This document shows positions 36,571-48,113 of a DNA stretch of 64,000 bases, one piece after another; the first letter of the stretch is position 1, and every line of letters starts with the position of its first letter. Where the stretch lies: the NCBI GenBank assembly GCA_018902385.1, contig JABSSW010000002.1:1302001-1366000 (forward strand), written 5' to 3'. Position numbers and translations under genes: made by a program. The stretch comes from Physcia stellaris. Taxonomy: Eukaryota > Ascomycota > Lecanoromycetes > Caliciales > Physciaceae. A model generated the notes under the pieces. The model had not been told where the DNA came from and ran no database searches. It saw only the letters and a program-made list of their open reading frames with translations.

Positions 36571-38104
36571 CGATTTCTGGTCCAAACGTGTAAATAAGAA
36601 GCTCGAGCTCTGTGACGCTTCGGCTACACGACCCGAGACAAACGACTCTACATAATTTTTCTACACATTCATGCCAATATGGTAACACGTGATGACTACG
36701 CTCTTTCAAGCGATGCAGATCCAAACATGCAATAAAGTCCGCCCATGGCTAGTGACTTCATTTAAGCAGCTGAATATGGCATAGCTCATAGCCGCGTCTT
36801 CGCCTGTAAGTAAAGGTGGAGGCTAGCTGGGATGTGAGGATTTAGAATGTGAGCTACGACTTGTATGGTTAGCTGGTTCGTCATCTACCATGTTTCTATG
36901 GCTGTACCCCAAGGTACACCAGACTAAGCCATGCTATTATGAAGAAGAGCAAGCCAGACCGACGGACTATCAACGGCTAAAGAGCATGCAATCGAAGTAG
37001 CCTCGGTTTGCCCCTGATAAAGATGTCAATGTGGCAATGTCCATACCGAGAACCTGATTTAAGCTCCGACCTTGATCCCTAGTGGAAAGTTAAGATCGTG
37101 CACGGATCTCTCAACGGTCTGGATGCATGAGTCTCATCCCGTTTTACCCCTGGCAAAGTGCCAAAGATGCCCGAATCCATGCCAAGGGTCTGAGACAACA
37201 AAATTTCCGAGTGGTATGCACTTGATGTTGAGCATGGGTCTTTCGACAATCAGAGCACGATGAATGGATCCTTTTATCTCGTCTCCGCGCAATGTAGACG
37301 TCAAAGAAGGTTATTGATCATGATGACTGCATCGTGACTGGGGCGAGGGACCGATACCCTGCAGTACCTGCTCCTTTTTACCAACAGATCCTTGACCGTG
37401 GTTCTTCTATATCAGTACCAGAGTAGAATGGATTAAGTTTCCTCTGAATTCGGCATTTGATGCCAAAGAAGCCGTAAGATGACGATAGCTCCCCACTTGT
37501 GGATTAGGTATCATTTCCAATCCCACCCACACCCCTTCTGGGACGGTGAGTCTCTGGCGCGCTTCCCCGCAATCCCAATTAGGCTTTAGCCAACCGGAGG
37601 TGGAGCAATTACATTTGTAAACAGAAGTCTGGATTATAAACACAGTTTGAAGATCTACAGGAAAGAGGCGTTGAAATATAGCTTTAATATGTCTGCAGGG
37701 CAGGTCCTTGCTGCTTGACAGAGAACGAGGCGTCTGTCGACCTTATGCTGGCTCTTACTAGCAATTGAATGCCTTATTGGTTCTGTCTAGAGTAGAATTG
37801 ACCGATAACCAAGGCTCCCCAGACTACTATTTTCGGTTGGTAACATCAACGGTGAGACTACTCGACATTCGATTAGCTCTGCCCCATTCTCTGGAATGGC
37901 GTTCAGTAAACTCTCGTATAAACACCGGGAAACATGGCTCGGACTCTTCCAAAATTCCGTAAAAGATCCGCTGTTCAGCTATCCAATGACCTCGGCTTGT
38001 TCCGGTCTTTATTGTATATAGAGAAGCCTCGTTGCTTCTCATAATCCGCGCTTCTCTAGAATCATTCATTCTCGTCCGAGTCAAAGATTCCCCATTCTTC
38101 CAAA
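36571..38104. other. Intergenic, promoter side of the secreted-protein gene
   Basis: GC-balanced DNA without a supported gene. Short frames at 37072-37263 and 37407-37643 lack motifs. A possible TATA-type sequence (TTGTATATAGAG) lies at about 38012-38023, some 85 bp before the ATG at 38105. Confidence 0.5.
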
Positions 38105-39485
38105 ATGCATCTCACTAGACTCTTTTCATTTGCTTCGGCTTTGGCTTCCATGCCCCTTGCTTTAGCTACAGCATCTACTACCACTTATGAGCTCTGTACG
38201 ACCAAATACGGGACCAAATCGGTAGCTCAGCCTGGCTCTACAACTTACGCTTTGAGAACCACCGTCTTTCAAACCGAAATCCGGACCACTACACCTGTCA
38301 AAACTATCACTCCAGTGGGAAAGACTATTACAGTCTATCAGCCGGCAGTTGCCTTCACAACGATCACAAAGTCTCCGCAGCAGACTGCCACATTTTCAAC
38401 TACTTCAACCATAGTCACAACGGTAAGCTTACTCCGAGGAAGATAAAGCCGTGCTCTCAAGCTGACGATTTCATTCTTGTCAAGATAACTGCAACGATCA
38501 CGATTACCGCGAATTTAATCGGTGCAACCACTACGACCACTTCCACTGCCCTCACTACCACAACCATCCCCACCTCTCCTGGTTTCATCCCAGTCGCGTC
38601 AGGCTACAGTCAGACCCCAGTCACTTATGCGACGATGTTTACCACAGAAGACATGTGGAAACGGTCGCTAGAAACGGGCCTACCAAGGAGGCGGTCACTA
38701 AAAGGATTGATGGATCAGGAAAAGAGAGCGCTCGTCGCTCGCAATGAGCCTCTTCCAAACTGTACTCCGGCACAATATCCTTCCACCGTCACCTGCGGCG
38801 AAATCGTCAAAGTTCGTTCCACTACTACCGTCGTATCCACGGCCAAAACGACTGTCACCACCACGCTTCCGACGCCGACAGCTTTCACCACACGCACGGT
38901 AAGCTTGTCAACCTTATCGTCGACCGAATCTCGCTGACTTTATTCTAGGTGACATACACCCTGACCAAGACAGTCTGCGCAGGGGCAGCCGCTACAACAG
39001 CGAGCTTCAGTACCACACTGACAGCAAGCGCAACAGTGACTACGATCAGCACCGTAAGATGATTCACCAAGCAACCGTCCCTCTCCTCCTACTGACCTCA
39101 AGCCTAGAGCACCCAAACCGCGACAGTTACCGTTGTTGAAGTCGCGCCGGAAGCAACATACTACGCCGCCTGTGCCGCGGACAACATGCTGAACAACATC
39201 GAGGGCGCAGGTCTTTTGGGCTTACAAGCTCAAGTCAGCGATGGCGGCTCCGGTGTGTTCATGGTCAATTCTCCCTACGATTGCTGCGCGGCATGCGTCA
39301 CCACCGAGGGTTGCGGGGTGGCCGTATACTTCGGGAATGGGAACTGTGCGACGTTCACCAACGGTCAGTGTAGTCCTGCTAATCCAGCCGCGACGGCAAC
39401 CTTTGCGAGAGGCATTTCCTCGGAGCAGACTGTTTTCAACAGCAACTGTGGGTCTTTCCAGATCATTGACCTCTCGGATGGATGA
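38105..39485 (+). CDS. Secreted Thr-rich protein with Cys-rich PAN/apple-like C-terminus, four exons
   Basis: Exons 38105-38422, 38485-38898, 38949-39053 and 39108-39485 join in phase to 404 residues. The N-terminus is a signal peptide (MHLTRLFSFASALASMPLALA). Thr/Ser-rich blocks with TTT and TTV runs follow, suited to O-glycosylation. Dibasic sites (KR, RRR and KR around residues 160-190) precede a second Thr-rich block, so Kex2-type cleavage is plausible. The last 110 residues hold about eight Cys with the spacing of an apple/PAN-like domain (YDCCAACVTTEGCG...NCATF). The likely role is in the cell wall or at the surface. No GPI signal is visible. All introns are 49-62 bp. Confidence 0.85.
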
Positions 39486-41776
39486 GTAGTACCTTGTGGG
39501 TTTGGGACGGATTACGAAGGATGAGATACGCGAATGAGAGAGAGGATCATGATGTCTTATTAAACTTGAATACAATGTTCACGTTTGCGATTTCGAGCAC
39601 GAGAATGCTTGGACTCGCTCCATACATTTTCACTGCTGCCTCTAGTCGCGCTGAGCCAACATAGTAGGTACAGATACTCATGCCTCTCGAGGCTTTTGCG
39701 TTGTACGATATCGTATCGAAACTATCGACGATTGCTCCCCTCAGCTTACAACGCCTAGATAGACGCCACCATCCAAAAGATTTTCCTTCGTGGAAGTAAC
39801 ATCCAACGACCAATGGAGAAAACCAGATCACGAAGGTAAGCAGGATTGGAAGCTTTTGGTATGAGAGGCCCAGAGCGTTGCTGGGGGAGGAGCCCGGGTG
39901 AAGTGACACTGAAAAGATATGAACAGCCGATGGAAAGCGTGAAGGGAGACTATATTCGCAGATTCTCAGAGTCCGACACCATGAACGAAGGAGCTATCGA
40001 AGGAGGATGCTGAGGCAGTCGACAATCTCAGCATGAATTATCACTTGGAAGGAGAGCAGCGAATAAAGCAAGTCGCGATATGTCGGTCATTCCCTTTTAC
40101 TGTCGGGCCTTCGGGGTCCTTCGTCTCAGTTCAATGAAACTTGAAAAGGTGGAATCAATCTATGTTTCGACGAGAGGAACATTTAAACAAGATCCAGTTC
40201 TTGGATTTTGATTTACGAGGATAGAAATCAGCTTGCATCCCGTTCAGGGAAGTCTCCTCAAGACTAGAAAAACACTACATTCTCTCCTCGAAACCTACCT
40301 TGAACCGTCCCCTCTCTCCCCCACCTCCCCCCATTCCCTCTATCAAACTTCATCCCCCTCCATCCTAGCTTCCGCATCATCTCCCTTCCCACCATCCCTC
40401 CCCGAATTCTCCTTCCCCACATCCCATTCCCCCCTCTTCTCCCCTTACTCGCCTGAACCTTAGCCCGAATCATCCCCTCGCGCTTCTCCCTCTTCCTACT
40501 CTATTGTTTAATCCCCTTGGGTTGGAGTAGATATGCGAGGCATGGAGGTGGTAGGCGGGAGAGGAGAAGGCGATAGGGTGATGGTGGTAGTTGAAGGAGA
40601 TTAGGATGCCATTTTGCGTTTTGGGAAGTTTTGTGGGTTTTTGGAGAGCGAAGTGTTTTGGGGGAGGTGTTTCCGGAGGTACAGAGGGATTGATTTTGCG
40701 GGGGATGGATGGGGGACGTGTGGGCTTTTATACTATTGCCTCATATGAGGTTTGAGTGAGAGGGTAGTAGGACGATGGGATTATCTCGAATGTGAGCTGG
40801 GGATGAAGACTGAGGTGGTACATTGGAAGGGCTTCAATCTTGATCAGAGACGGTGGGCGAGAGAAGAAGAGTCCGCAATGTTCTATTTGCGTAGCTGGAT
40901 CCTTTGGCCAGAGGAGCTTGTTGCTCGGCGCTTCGTGGAATGGTTTGCAAGTGATATTCTACGATATTTGCTGTTAATTGTACCTACTTCGCCAACTTTG
41001 ATAGTAAGAATCATGGGGGGGTGGAAAAAGGCAATAGCATTTATAGATCCTGGGATATTGGACACTGTTAGATTATGCAAATATCCCATACACGTGCGTG
41101 ACCCTCGTGGCTTGTCGGAGCCGCCTTACATATTGATGCCAAACCACGAGGGTCATGGGTTGCCCGTGCATGGGATAGTCCAGAGATCCCGCTTCTATAG
41201 ACTTATTAATAGCTTCTCTTCTCTTGACAATCTCTAATTGAGCGTTAAGACCCATCGCAGAAGATTCCACCCAAGAGAAATTTCATGTTACCCAGGGTCA
41301 TGGAAGTTGTCTTCAAATCACGTAGATCTTAGATGGCGGGAAATATGGCATCAGCATTGCTGTCGAAGCCCAGCCTTTTCGATCCGGAGATGCAGACCAA
41401 AATGGGTCCCAGCGGGGCGTAACAAGATGAAGGGGTTCGATGGCATATGTGTATGCCTAATCCAACTTTGTTCGTAACTCCCTAAAGACGAAAAGTGGAA
41501 ACAGACGAATAGTAAGAACCGAAATCAGCGCTGGCGGCGGGAATTTGAGAGAAGCTTTTCTGAACCCATTATATGAGTGGATCGCTTCCGCTCAGCTGAG
41601 TCCTTGGTAGAGTGACACGACTATGAGACGTTAATCGTCTCGCAACATGGTCATTGAAACGCTAGATACATATGAGTATATCTCACTTTTCAAATATGGG
41701 CAACAAGCTTGATTTGACTTACTGGACCTCTGAGATACTGATGAATCAGCCGATTTGTCTTGCGGTCGCGAGATTG
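39486..41776. other. Intergenic region with strand-asymmetric tracts and an inverted repeat
   Basis: 40270-40500 is strongly CT-rich on the plus strand, and 40520-40720 is G- and T-rich. The frames there are low-complexity artefacts. The frame 40752-41237 is uninterrupted but has no motif and overlaps a hairpin. The hairpin is listed separately. Confidence 0.5.
41082..41177. repeat. Inverted repeat, about 30-bp arms with 33-bp loop
   Basis: Left arm 41082-41110 begins TATCCCATACACG and ends TGACCCTCGTGG. Right arm 41144-41177 is its reverse complement with a few mismatches and a 5-base insertion. The inner 12 bp (41099-41110 with 41144-41155) pair perfectly. It could be a foldback element remnant, a transcript hairpin or a terminator-like structure. 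Confidence 0.8.
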
Positions 41777-42682
41777 TTAGTCATCAGGCGAGTCAACGGC
41801 GATAGGATGTGAATTCGATGGTATAATTAAAGGTGTGACCGGATTTCTCCATCGCTGGGTCCTTGCAGCGCGCACATAATGGACTTCCGGATCCTCCCAC
41901 GGAATAACTTCCTTGGAAGCGCCAGGGAGTGAAATGCTCGAGAGACTTCGGTATCCTGTGCCGACTACGCTGCCTTTCTTCAGGAAGTCACTGGAGTTTA
42001 GCTCCGTCAGGCAAATCCTTTCCAGCGGGATGTTCTCCGTCCATAAAATGTCCTTATATTTCTCGTAGAGATCTTTGGCATCATATTTTGGAATGTGATG
42101 GAATTTATACTGCATAAGTGTCGCTTTAGTATTCAACTGATTTGATCTCAGGTGCATGGTGGTCATTAACTTTACGTGAGGTTGAATCGTGCAATAATAG
42201 GGATCATTTTGATTTGTGACAAGCAGTTTTTGCTCTTGAAAGAGGGTTCTAAGGCTGTTTTGCAGCCGTAGGAGTGAAGGTGTAGTGGCAGGATTCGAAA
42301 GTGAGGTGTAAAGCCTGTGTGTGAACTGCTGTTGCACTCCCGGAACAGGACTATGAAGACCACGGAGATCTACCGCTAGGGGCACTGCGCTATTCTTCCC
42401 CAGGCATGAGGTTACATCAAACCCTTGCAATAACTCGCAGGCCAAGGCGATCTGTCGTGAATCCCGAAGACTAAGCTTGCCCACGTGGATGGCAAGGGAG
42501 TCTACCGATTCCCAAGCGACACTCGGCAATGCCCCAGTCAAAGGGTCATCTCTCAAACTCTGAATGACTGACTGCAGCCGCAAACGAGATCGAGAAGTTG
42601 CTAAAGGAACCCGAAGGACGTGTGTTATTTGCTGGCGCTGAATATAATTCGTGGGCGGAATCCGCAATTTCATCATCGCCAA
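41777..42682 (-). CDS. ASCC1/AKAP7-like (2H phosphoesterase fold) protein
   Basis: 301 residues. Features of the AKAP7/ASCC1 2H family are present: an opening ITHVLRVPLATSRSRLRLQ (residues about 17-35); the first strand motif LAIHVGKLSL, where active enzymes have H-x-[ST]-x; a second motif TKATLMQYKF, where H-x-T is usual; and a closing KYKDILWTENIPLERICLTEL. Both catalytic His thus appear replaced (Ala and Lys), so it may bind RNA or a phosphoester without cleaving it. ASCC1 works with the ASCC helicase in alkylation repair and transcription; assigning that role here is inference. The start ATG is preceded by an ACATAG that could be an acceptor, so an upstream exon is possible. Confidence 0.7.
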   Translation of the reverse strand: MAMMKLRIPPTNYIQRQQITHVLRVPLATSRSRLRLQSVIQSLRDDPLTGALPSVAWESVDSLAIHVGKLSLRDSRQIALACELLQGFDVTSCLGKNSAVPLAVDLRGLHSPVPGVQQQFTHRLYTSLSNPATTPSLLRLQNSLRTLFQEQKLLVTNQNDPYYCTIQPHVKLMTTMHLRSNQLNTKATLMQYKFHHIPKYDAKDLYEKYKDILWTENIPLERICLTELNSSDFLKKGSVVGTGYRSLSSISLPGASKEVIPWEDPEVHYVRAARTQRWRNPVTPLIIPSNSHPIAVDSPDD

Positions 42683-43582
42683 CCTATGTCAGAGAAGCGG
42701 ACGAGCACTTATATCGGAATGTCATTTTCAAGATGTGGAGTGAACCGCGTATCAGTCGAGCTCGCTGTTGAGGATACCGCAGGCCACAAATAGATGCTTG
42801 GATGTTATTGTTACACAAGATGAGGGGAACACTCAATCACAGTTAAAAGGGCAGACGTGCCGCGAGAGACTTCCGTAAGACGACAGGCCATCAAAGAAAA
42901 GTAGATGGACGAAATTATCCGATTCCTGAGTGTTCGAGGAGGTTGCTGTCTACGTAGTATTGATCGACTGAGCGAGCGAACGGGATGCTCCTCCCTTTTC
43001 CCCCAGAAGTGCATCATGTTGTAGTCAACCCTGATCAGCCCTAATGATCGACGGGGCCAGGGCCACTTCTTTAGGGTTGACCAAGCAGCAATCGGGGTTT
43101 AGGTCTTGGCAGATCGCCTGCGCATCTCAATAATTGCGACCGGACAACGCCAAGCATGTCAACATTATTGTCAGTGGATTCAAGGGCCTGTAGATGGCTT
43201 AATTTGATTCCCTGCAGGTAGGTCTCTTGAATCTACAGCCAGGTTCGGATTCATGAAGCAGGAGTCAAAATACCTGTCGCGGTGGGGGATGGCGGTTACG
43301 GCGCGAAAAGTGATTGGGCCTGGAGCTTTGCTCTCGTCAGCCTTGCATTTCTCTTGGTGTGTAGGACAAATCACAGCCTCCTCTTTTTACCCATTTGGAG
43401 TATGCCTTGCCGCCATCTTCTGCTTTTGCTTCTTTTTCCTCCTTGAGATCACTACTCTCTTTCCCCCTTGTGGTTTTGTCCCCTAGTTCTGCGTTTTGCG
43501 ATTCTTTTGTTGCGCCATAGCAGCGAAGGTCTGTACCCACTACGGATATCGCAGGCGATTTAATCAGCCTCGTTCCTAGAAG
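42683..43582. other. Intergenic region between divergent genes
   Basis: About 0.9 kb upstream of both flanking genes (minus-strand ASCC1-like and plus-strand PigL_N gene), probably holding both promoters. Frames 42811-43017 and 43253-43486 have no supporting motif, although the first could hold a 5' exon of the minus-strand gene. Confidence 0.45.
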
Positions 43583-46500
43583 ATGGACGCCGCCGCGGCT
43601 GTGATCGCTGTGATCACAGTCTCGCTGCAGTCCACTAAGTTTGTCTATCAGACAGTCGAGGAGATCCGGAATGGGCCCGCCGTTGTTGCGGAGCTAGCTA
43701 GTAGAACAAGGAGATTAGAGGCACTTCTTCAACAGCTTCTCGACTTGATCCGTCATAGTCAAAACTCTATCCCAACTCAAGATCCAGATGTCTGGAAATC
43801 GCTCGAGCATGAAATGTCGCAGTGTTCTGGCTATCTGAACGAGGCGGCCGATAAGCTCAAGCAGCTTGACTCCAGCTCATCAAGTCATCGAATAGGGAAA
43901 ACGTGGAGAAGGATCAAAGGTTCGCTGAAAGATAGAGATTTGGAACGGATGAGCGAACAGATGCAAAATTATGTTGCTATGCTTAATATCCAGCTTCATG
44001 TCATCAATAGGTACGTTCCACTTTTTTTGCTGGCCTACCTCGCTATCAGTACAGGCAAGGTACAAGAAGTACACCAGTTTCTCTTCATTTCGGTCCGACC
44101 TCATCTGGAGAAACAAAGCGAGGTGGCGCAAGCAGCAAAGAGTTTTTGCATACAGCGTGATACGTATTGTTATGAAGCTGACAAATTCTTCGGTTTTAAG
44201 TCGGCTGGGTGTCTCGAGAGAAGCCTATGGGAGGCGACAGCTTGACACGGTGCAAGACTCGCTGCGTGAAACAAGTGCTCAGCTGAGCCTAGAGTCCACG
44301 AATCTCAAAGATTGCATTTCACAAAATGTACAGAAAGTCGATGAAGACCTCATGCAGCTGACAACAGCTTTGCACGATTCCATCAAAAGACATGATCAAC
44401 ATTCTGCTATGACGCAGACCTTTGTCCAAAACACAAGCCACCTCCTTATTGAGCGAATGAACAACAACCATGCCGATCTCCAGCAAGATGCCGAAGAAGT
44501 GTCAGGAAACATCACGGCCAGGTTGGAAAGGCTTGAAAATCTGTCCAAAGAGCAATCGAAAAAAATCATTGACCGTTTACGACAAATCGAATTGCAGAGC
44601 TCGCCAAAGCAAAAAGCTACCGATACAAATCCAGCAGAAGCACGGACTCCGGAGTTGGAACGAGGCTCTAATGCAAATTCCTTTGCCAAGCACGACTTGA
44701 CGTTATCGGCAGCCATTGATCGGCTTTGCCTCCTGGCCTCCAATTCGGACACGGTATTTTATTCAGAAGACGCCGAAAATATTATCGATGACCTGGGGTG
44801 CGTCCTCAATGCCATCATGAATCAAAACATTCGAGCCAAGGGCGAAAATTACAGGAATGATAAACGCAAACGGTCCGACGAAGAACAGTCTCACGATCTC
44901 CATCGTCACATTAAGAGAGTGCGCGGAATTTTGTCGTCGTCGCAAGCGGTTGAGCTAAACAGAGATAACAGCACTCAGCATCGAAATGATACTAAGTCAA
45001 AGCGGAAACATATGACATCGAAGCACTTGGTACAGGCATATAGCATGGTCGATTGTACAGCAGTAGTTTCTTTCCGGACGGATACCAATAGCGTAAGCGG
45101 GCGACAAGCAGAGCCCAAGAGACTGGACATGGAAGATGTGCTTAGCACACTGCGAGGTAGTATCAGTATCCTACCGAACACCATTTCCCGACAAGCCAAA
45201 ATCTCAGTCTCCTTCCTGCAGCGACTCACAAGCTCCGGCTTCAGCTGTGTCAACCCTGGGCTTCTATTCCATCCAGTCGTTCCTAGGGACGCCGAAGTTT
45301 TCAAGGCTGTCGAGACCGGCGATCTAGGTCGCTTGCTCGAGCTTTTGAACTCCGGCAAAGCAAGCCTCCGAGACTGCGATCCAAAAGGCAGATCGCTGCT
45401 GAATGTATGTCACAGATTCGATAAGATCAATGGTCTGTGCTTTACTGATATAGCCGTAGTGTGCAATAGAGCATGATCAGCTTTCTTCATGCCGTTTCCT
45501 CGTCCAACGCGGTGCTGATGTCGATAGTTTGGAGAGATGGTATCATGATGATAATGACGAATACCCTGTCTACGTGTAAGTAGTGTAGCATTCACTCAAA
45601 CTCCTACACAGTATTCCTCAGACGAAGGCAACCGTGAATCATTAGCATATTTGTAACACCATCGACATAGCCCTGCATTTATCGTGTACCCTTACTTAGG
45701 ACTATCGGTTGCGAACATTGGCGATGCTAACCATTCAATTTTACTAGTGTTCCATTGCATCAGGACCCTTTTTATAATTCTAAGCTCCAAGACACACGTG
45801 ATCAGACTCCGGGTTCTTTAGCAATCAAACAGTGTTTACTGGAACATGATGCAGATCCTGTCTTGGGCATTCCTCACTCTGACTCCACAATTTTCGATAA
45901 AATATTGGAATTATCTCATCCGGTAGAAATCAGAGCAGCGCATGGACTCTAGACTATGCTTATTTGCTTTAGAACATCCTATCACTGACATTGAAGTATG
46001 GTCGAGGATACATTGATTCGAGTGAGCGGGATAACTGGGGCCGGAATTATATTCTACAGATGCTTGCACACTTTAAAAATTCCAGAGCAGCTAACTGGGG
46101 CAGGTGTATTGACGAAATAGTCCGTAAGATTCAAATTTTGCATTCCCACGGCGTGGACATACATTCAAAAGACAGATACGGTCAAGGCTGCCTTCACACG
46201 CTCCTCAGTAGATCCATAGTTTATGGAGTTCTTCAAGATCAAGTCAAGCACAACGCAAGAGTAATCACCGGCATTCTCTCTCATCTAATAGGCATGGGTG
46301 CAGATATCCACGCGATTGACAAACTTGGCTGGTCGGTCACAGAATACGCCCATAATGGTAGGCTTGGGCGTCTGTGGGAAACAGCTTTAGAGCGTTCTCG
46401 ACTTGATGTCCAGCAAATTTACCTCGACGACCACCACAGTACACTCCAATACTCTGACGATATTTATGCGCCCGACGAGGATCACCCACGCCAGGTTCGG

Positions 46501-46809
46501 CTGCTTGAACGTGCCTATTATGACTCCAAAGATATAGACGCCTGGCACAGAGACAGCCTTCTCTATGCGCATTTAGACGTACCGGAAAATGCTCCGGCAA
46601 GAGTATTCGATTTCCCTGACCCAGCGAGCCCAGAACACGACAACGAAGCACCAGAGTGGTCAGAGACCTCCATCATCGAAGACTACAACGAAGAGTCCCA
46701 TTCCGGCCCCGAGCAACACGACCAGATCTCAGGCGAAGACCAGCCAGATGCCAGTACCGAAGAAGAATCTTCAGATGAAGAGACGGGCGGCGTTCCTATC
46801 CCGGTCTAA
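43583..46809 (+). CDS. PigL_N-type fungal N-terminal domain, coiled coil and ankyrin repeats; five exons
   Basis: Exons 43583-44010, 44201-45404, 45460-45575, 45748-45922 and 45973-46809 join to 919 residues in phase. Residues 1-140 (MDAAAAVIAVITVSLQST..., RRLEALLQQLLDLI) match the helical N-terminal domain seen on fungal STAND/NLR-like proteins. Residues 160-290 are charged and coiled-coil-like. The C-terminal half has ankyrin-type blocks (FKAVETGDLGRLLELLNSGK, RFLVQRGADVDS, ILHSHGVDIHSKDRYGQGCL, LIGMGADIHAIDKLGWS). The tail is acidic. No NACHT or NB-ARC lies between, so it is an effector-sensor without the nucleotide switch. Intron 1 is long (190 bp) and intron 4 has a weak donor (GTAGAA), so those junctions are less certain. 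Confidence 0.75.
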
Positions 46810-48113
46810 CAATCCCGGAGACCCATTCGGCGCATCCAGTAAAGGATAGCGCCAGGCCTTGGACACGGAGAAGAGGGCTGGAGCTAAGAGAGATATCCAT
46901 CTGGACTCTATGCTATCTACTCTAGTTCTGCATACAGCCCAGACAACCATTCCTATCGGCGGTCTCGGAACAAGTTTCTCTGTGAATTGACGCGATACCT
47001 CGTGGAGAGTCTCAATGATTGGGGTTTTAGCTTAGAGAGTGGGGAGGACAGACTGTGCTTACTGTACGAAACAAAACGAAATGAATGCACCTCTTCTCAC
47101 CAGGGTCTGAGATCCACAGCTACGGGGATATAATACACGAGATTACCTACGAAGAACGAAGAGGAAAGCAATTGGAAGCATCCAAATGTCATGCTGCCTC
47201 AGTATCACATCGAGATGAACGTCGTCCTTTATTCCATCTCCAGCATTCAATAGCTCTTCCCCAGCGCGCTTAATCCAAAGCTATCTCCGCTGTGAGAATG
47301 TGGTGCACGAGATTCCCGCTTGAAGGTCTGCTATGGACAACAATTCCAAAAGGAGCAATTGGAGACACGCAGCTGTAATGCTGCTTCAGTGTTACATCGA
47401 GATGCGTTCTACCTAAAGCATTCAGTAGCTTTCCCCCAGCGCGCTTTATCCAAAGGCTATCTGCGCTCCGAATTCAAGGCCCAAAACCCCATGCTTCCTT
47501 AACCTAAACCCTTCCACTCATCGCCACCGATCCAACCCCGCCCTATCACTTTCACCCAACCAACATCCACTGTCCCAATATTGGAATCCCGAACATACAC
47601 TCTCAACCAATCACGCTCATTCTCCAACCTTGACCCCAAATATTGTTGCCTCCAAGTTAGGTACCGAAGCAATAGTGAGGGGCCGAAGAGGAGAGCATGC
47701 CTCCTTAAATGTATAGAAGGTTTTAGCGGATTGGGGAATCCGTGATGAGGAAGTTTTCAATTCGTGAAGTCGGAATTTGGTGAGATCCCCTGTGAAGATG
47801 CGGATGGAGTTGATTTCATTATGATACCTAGGCTAAAGTGAATTGCTACTAATATTGATTGAGTTTATGTCGACTCCGTTATGGTTCGATGCACTGGGTT
47901 TGTGAAACTCTGCAAGTGATCAGGAGAGATTTTGTCGATTCGTTTTCTGAAAGGCGAAGAGCATTTCGACACAGAAGAGCACCCAAATGCATCGGAACCC
48001 CTTCAACATTCTACTTTTTCTTCGTCTAAAAGCCTAGTAGCATCATTTCATCCCCACAAACCGACCCCCAACATCCCATTTCGCCTTCACAGAACCACCA
48101 CCTCCCCATCCCC
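46810..48113. other. Intergenic region with a tandem duplication
   Basis: No gene supported. 47136-47305 and 47306-47470 are diverged direct copies, listed separately. 48050-48113 is CT-rich and precedes the HIS1 stop codon. Confidence 0.5.
47136..47470. repeat. Tandem duplication, period about 170 bp
   Basis: Both copies begin CACGAGATT and share GCAATTGGA, AATG.TGCT.C.TCAGT, CACATCGAGATG or TACATCGAGATG, AGCATTCA.TAGCT and CCCAGCGCGCTT.ATCCAAA in order. Divergence is high, so the duplication is old. Confidence 0.75.

Noticed and set aside
40752-41237. 161-residue plus-strand protein
   Set aside because: Overlaps the inverted repeat, has no motif and no convincing promoter or splice context.
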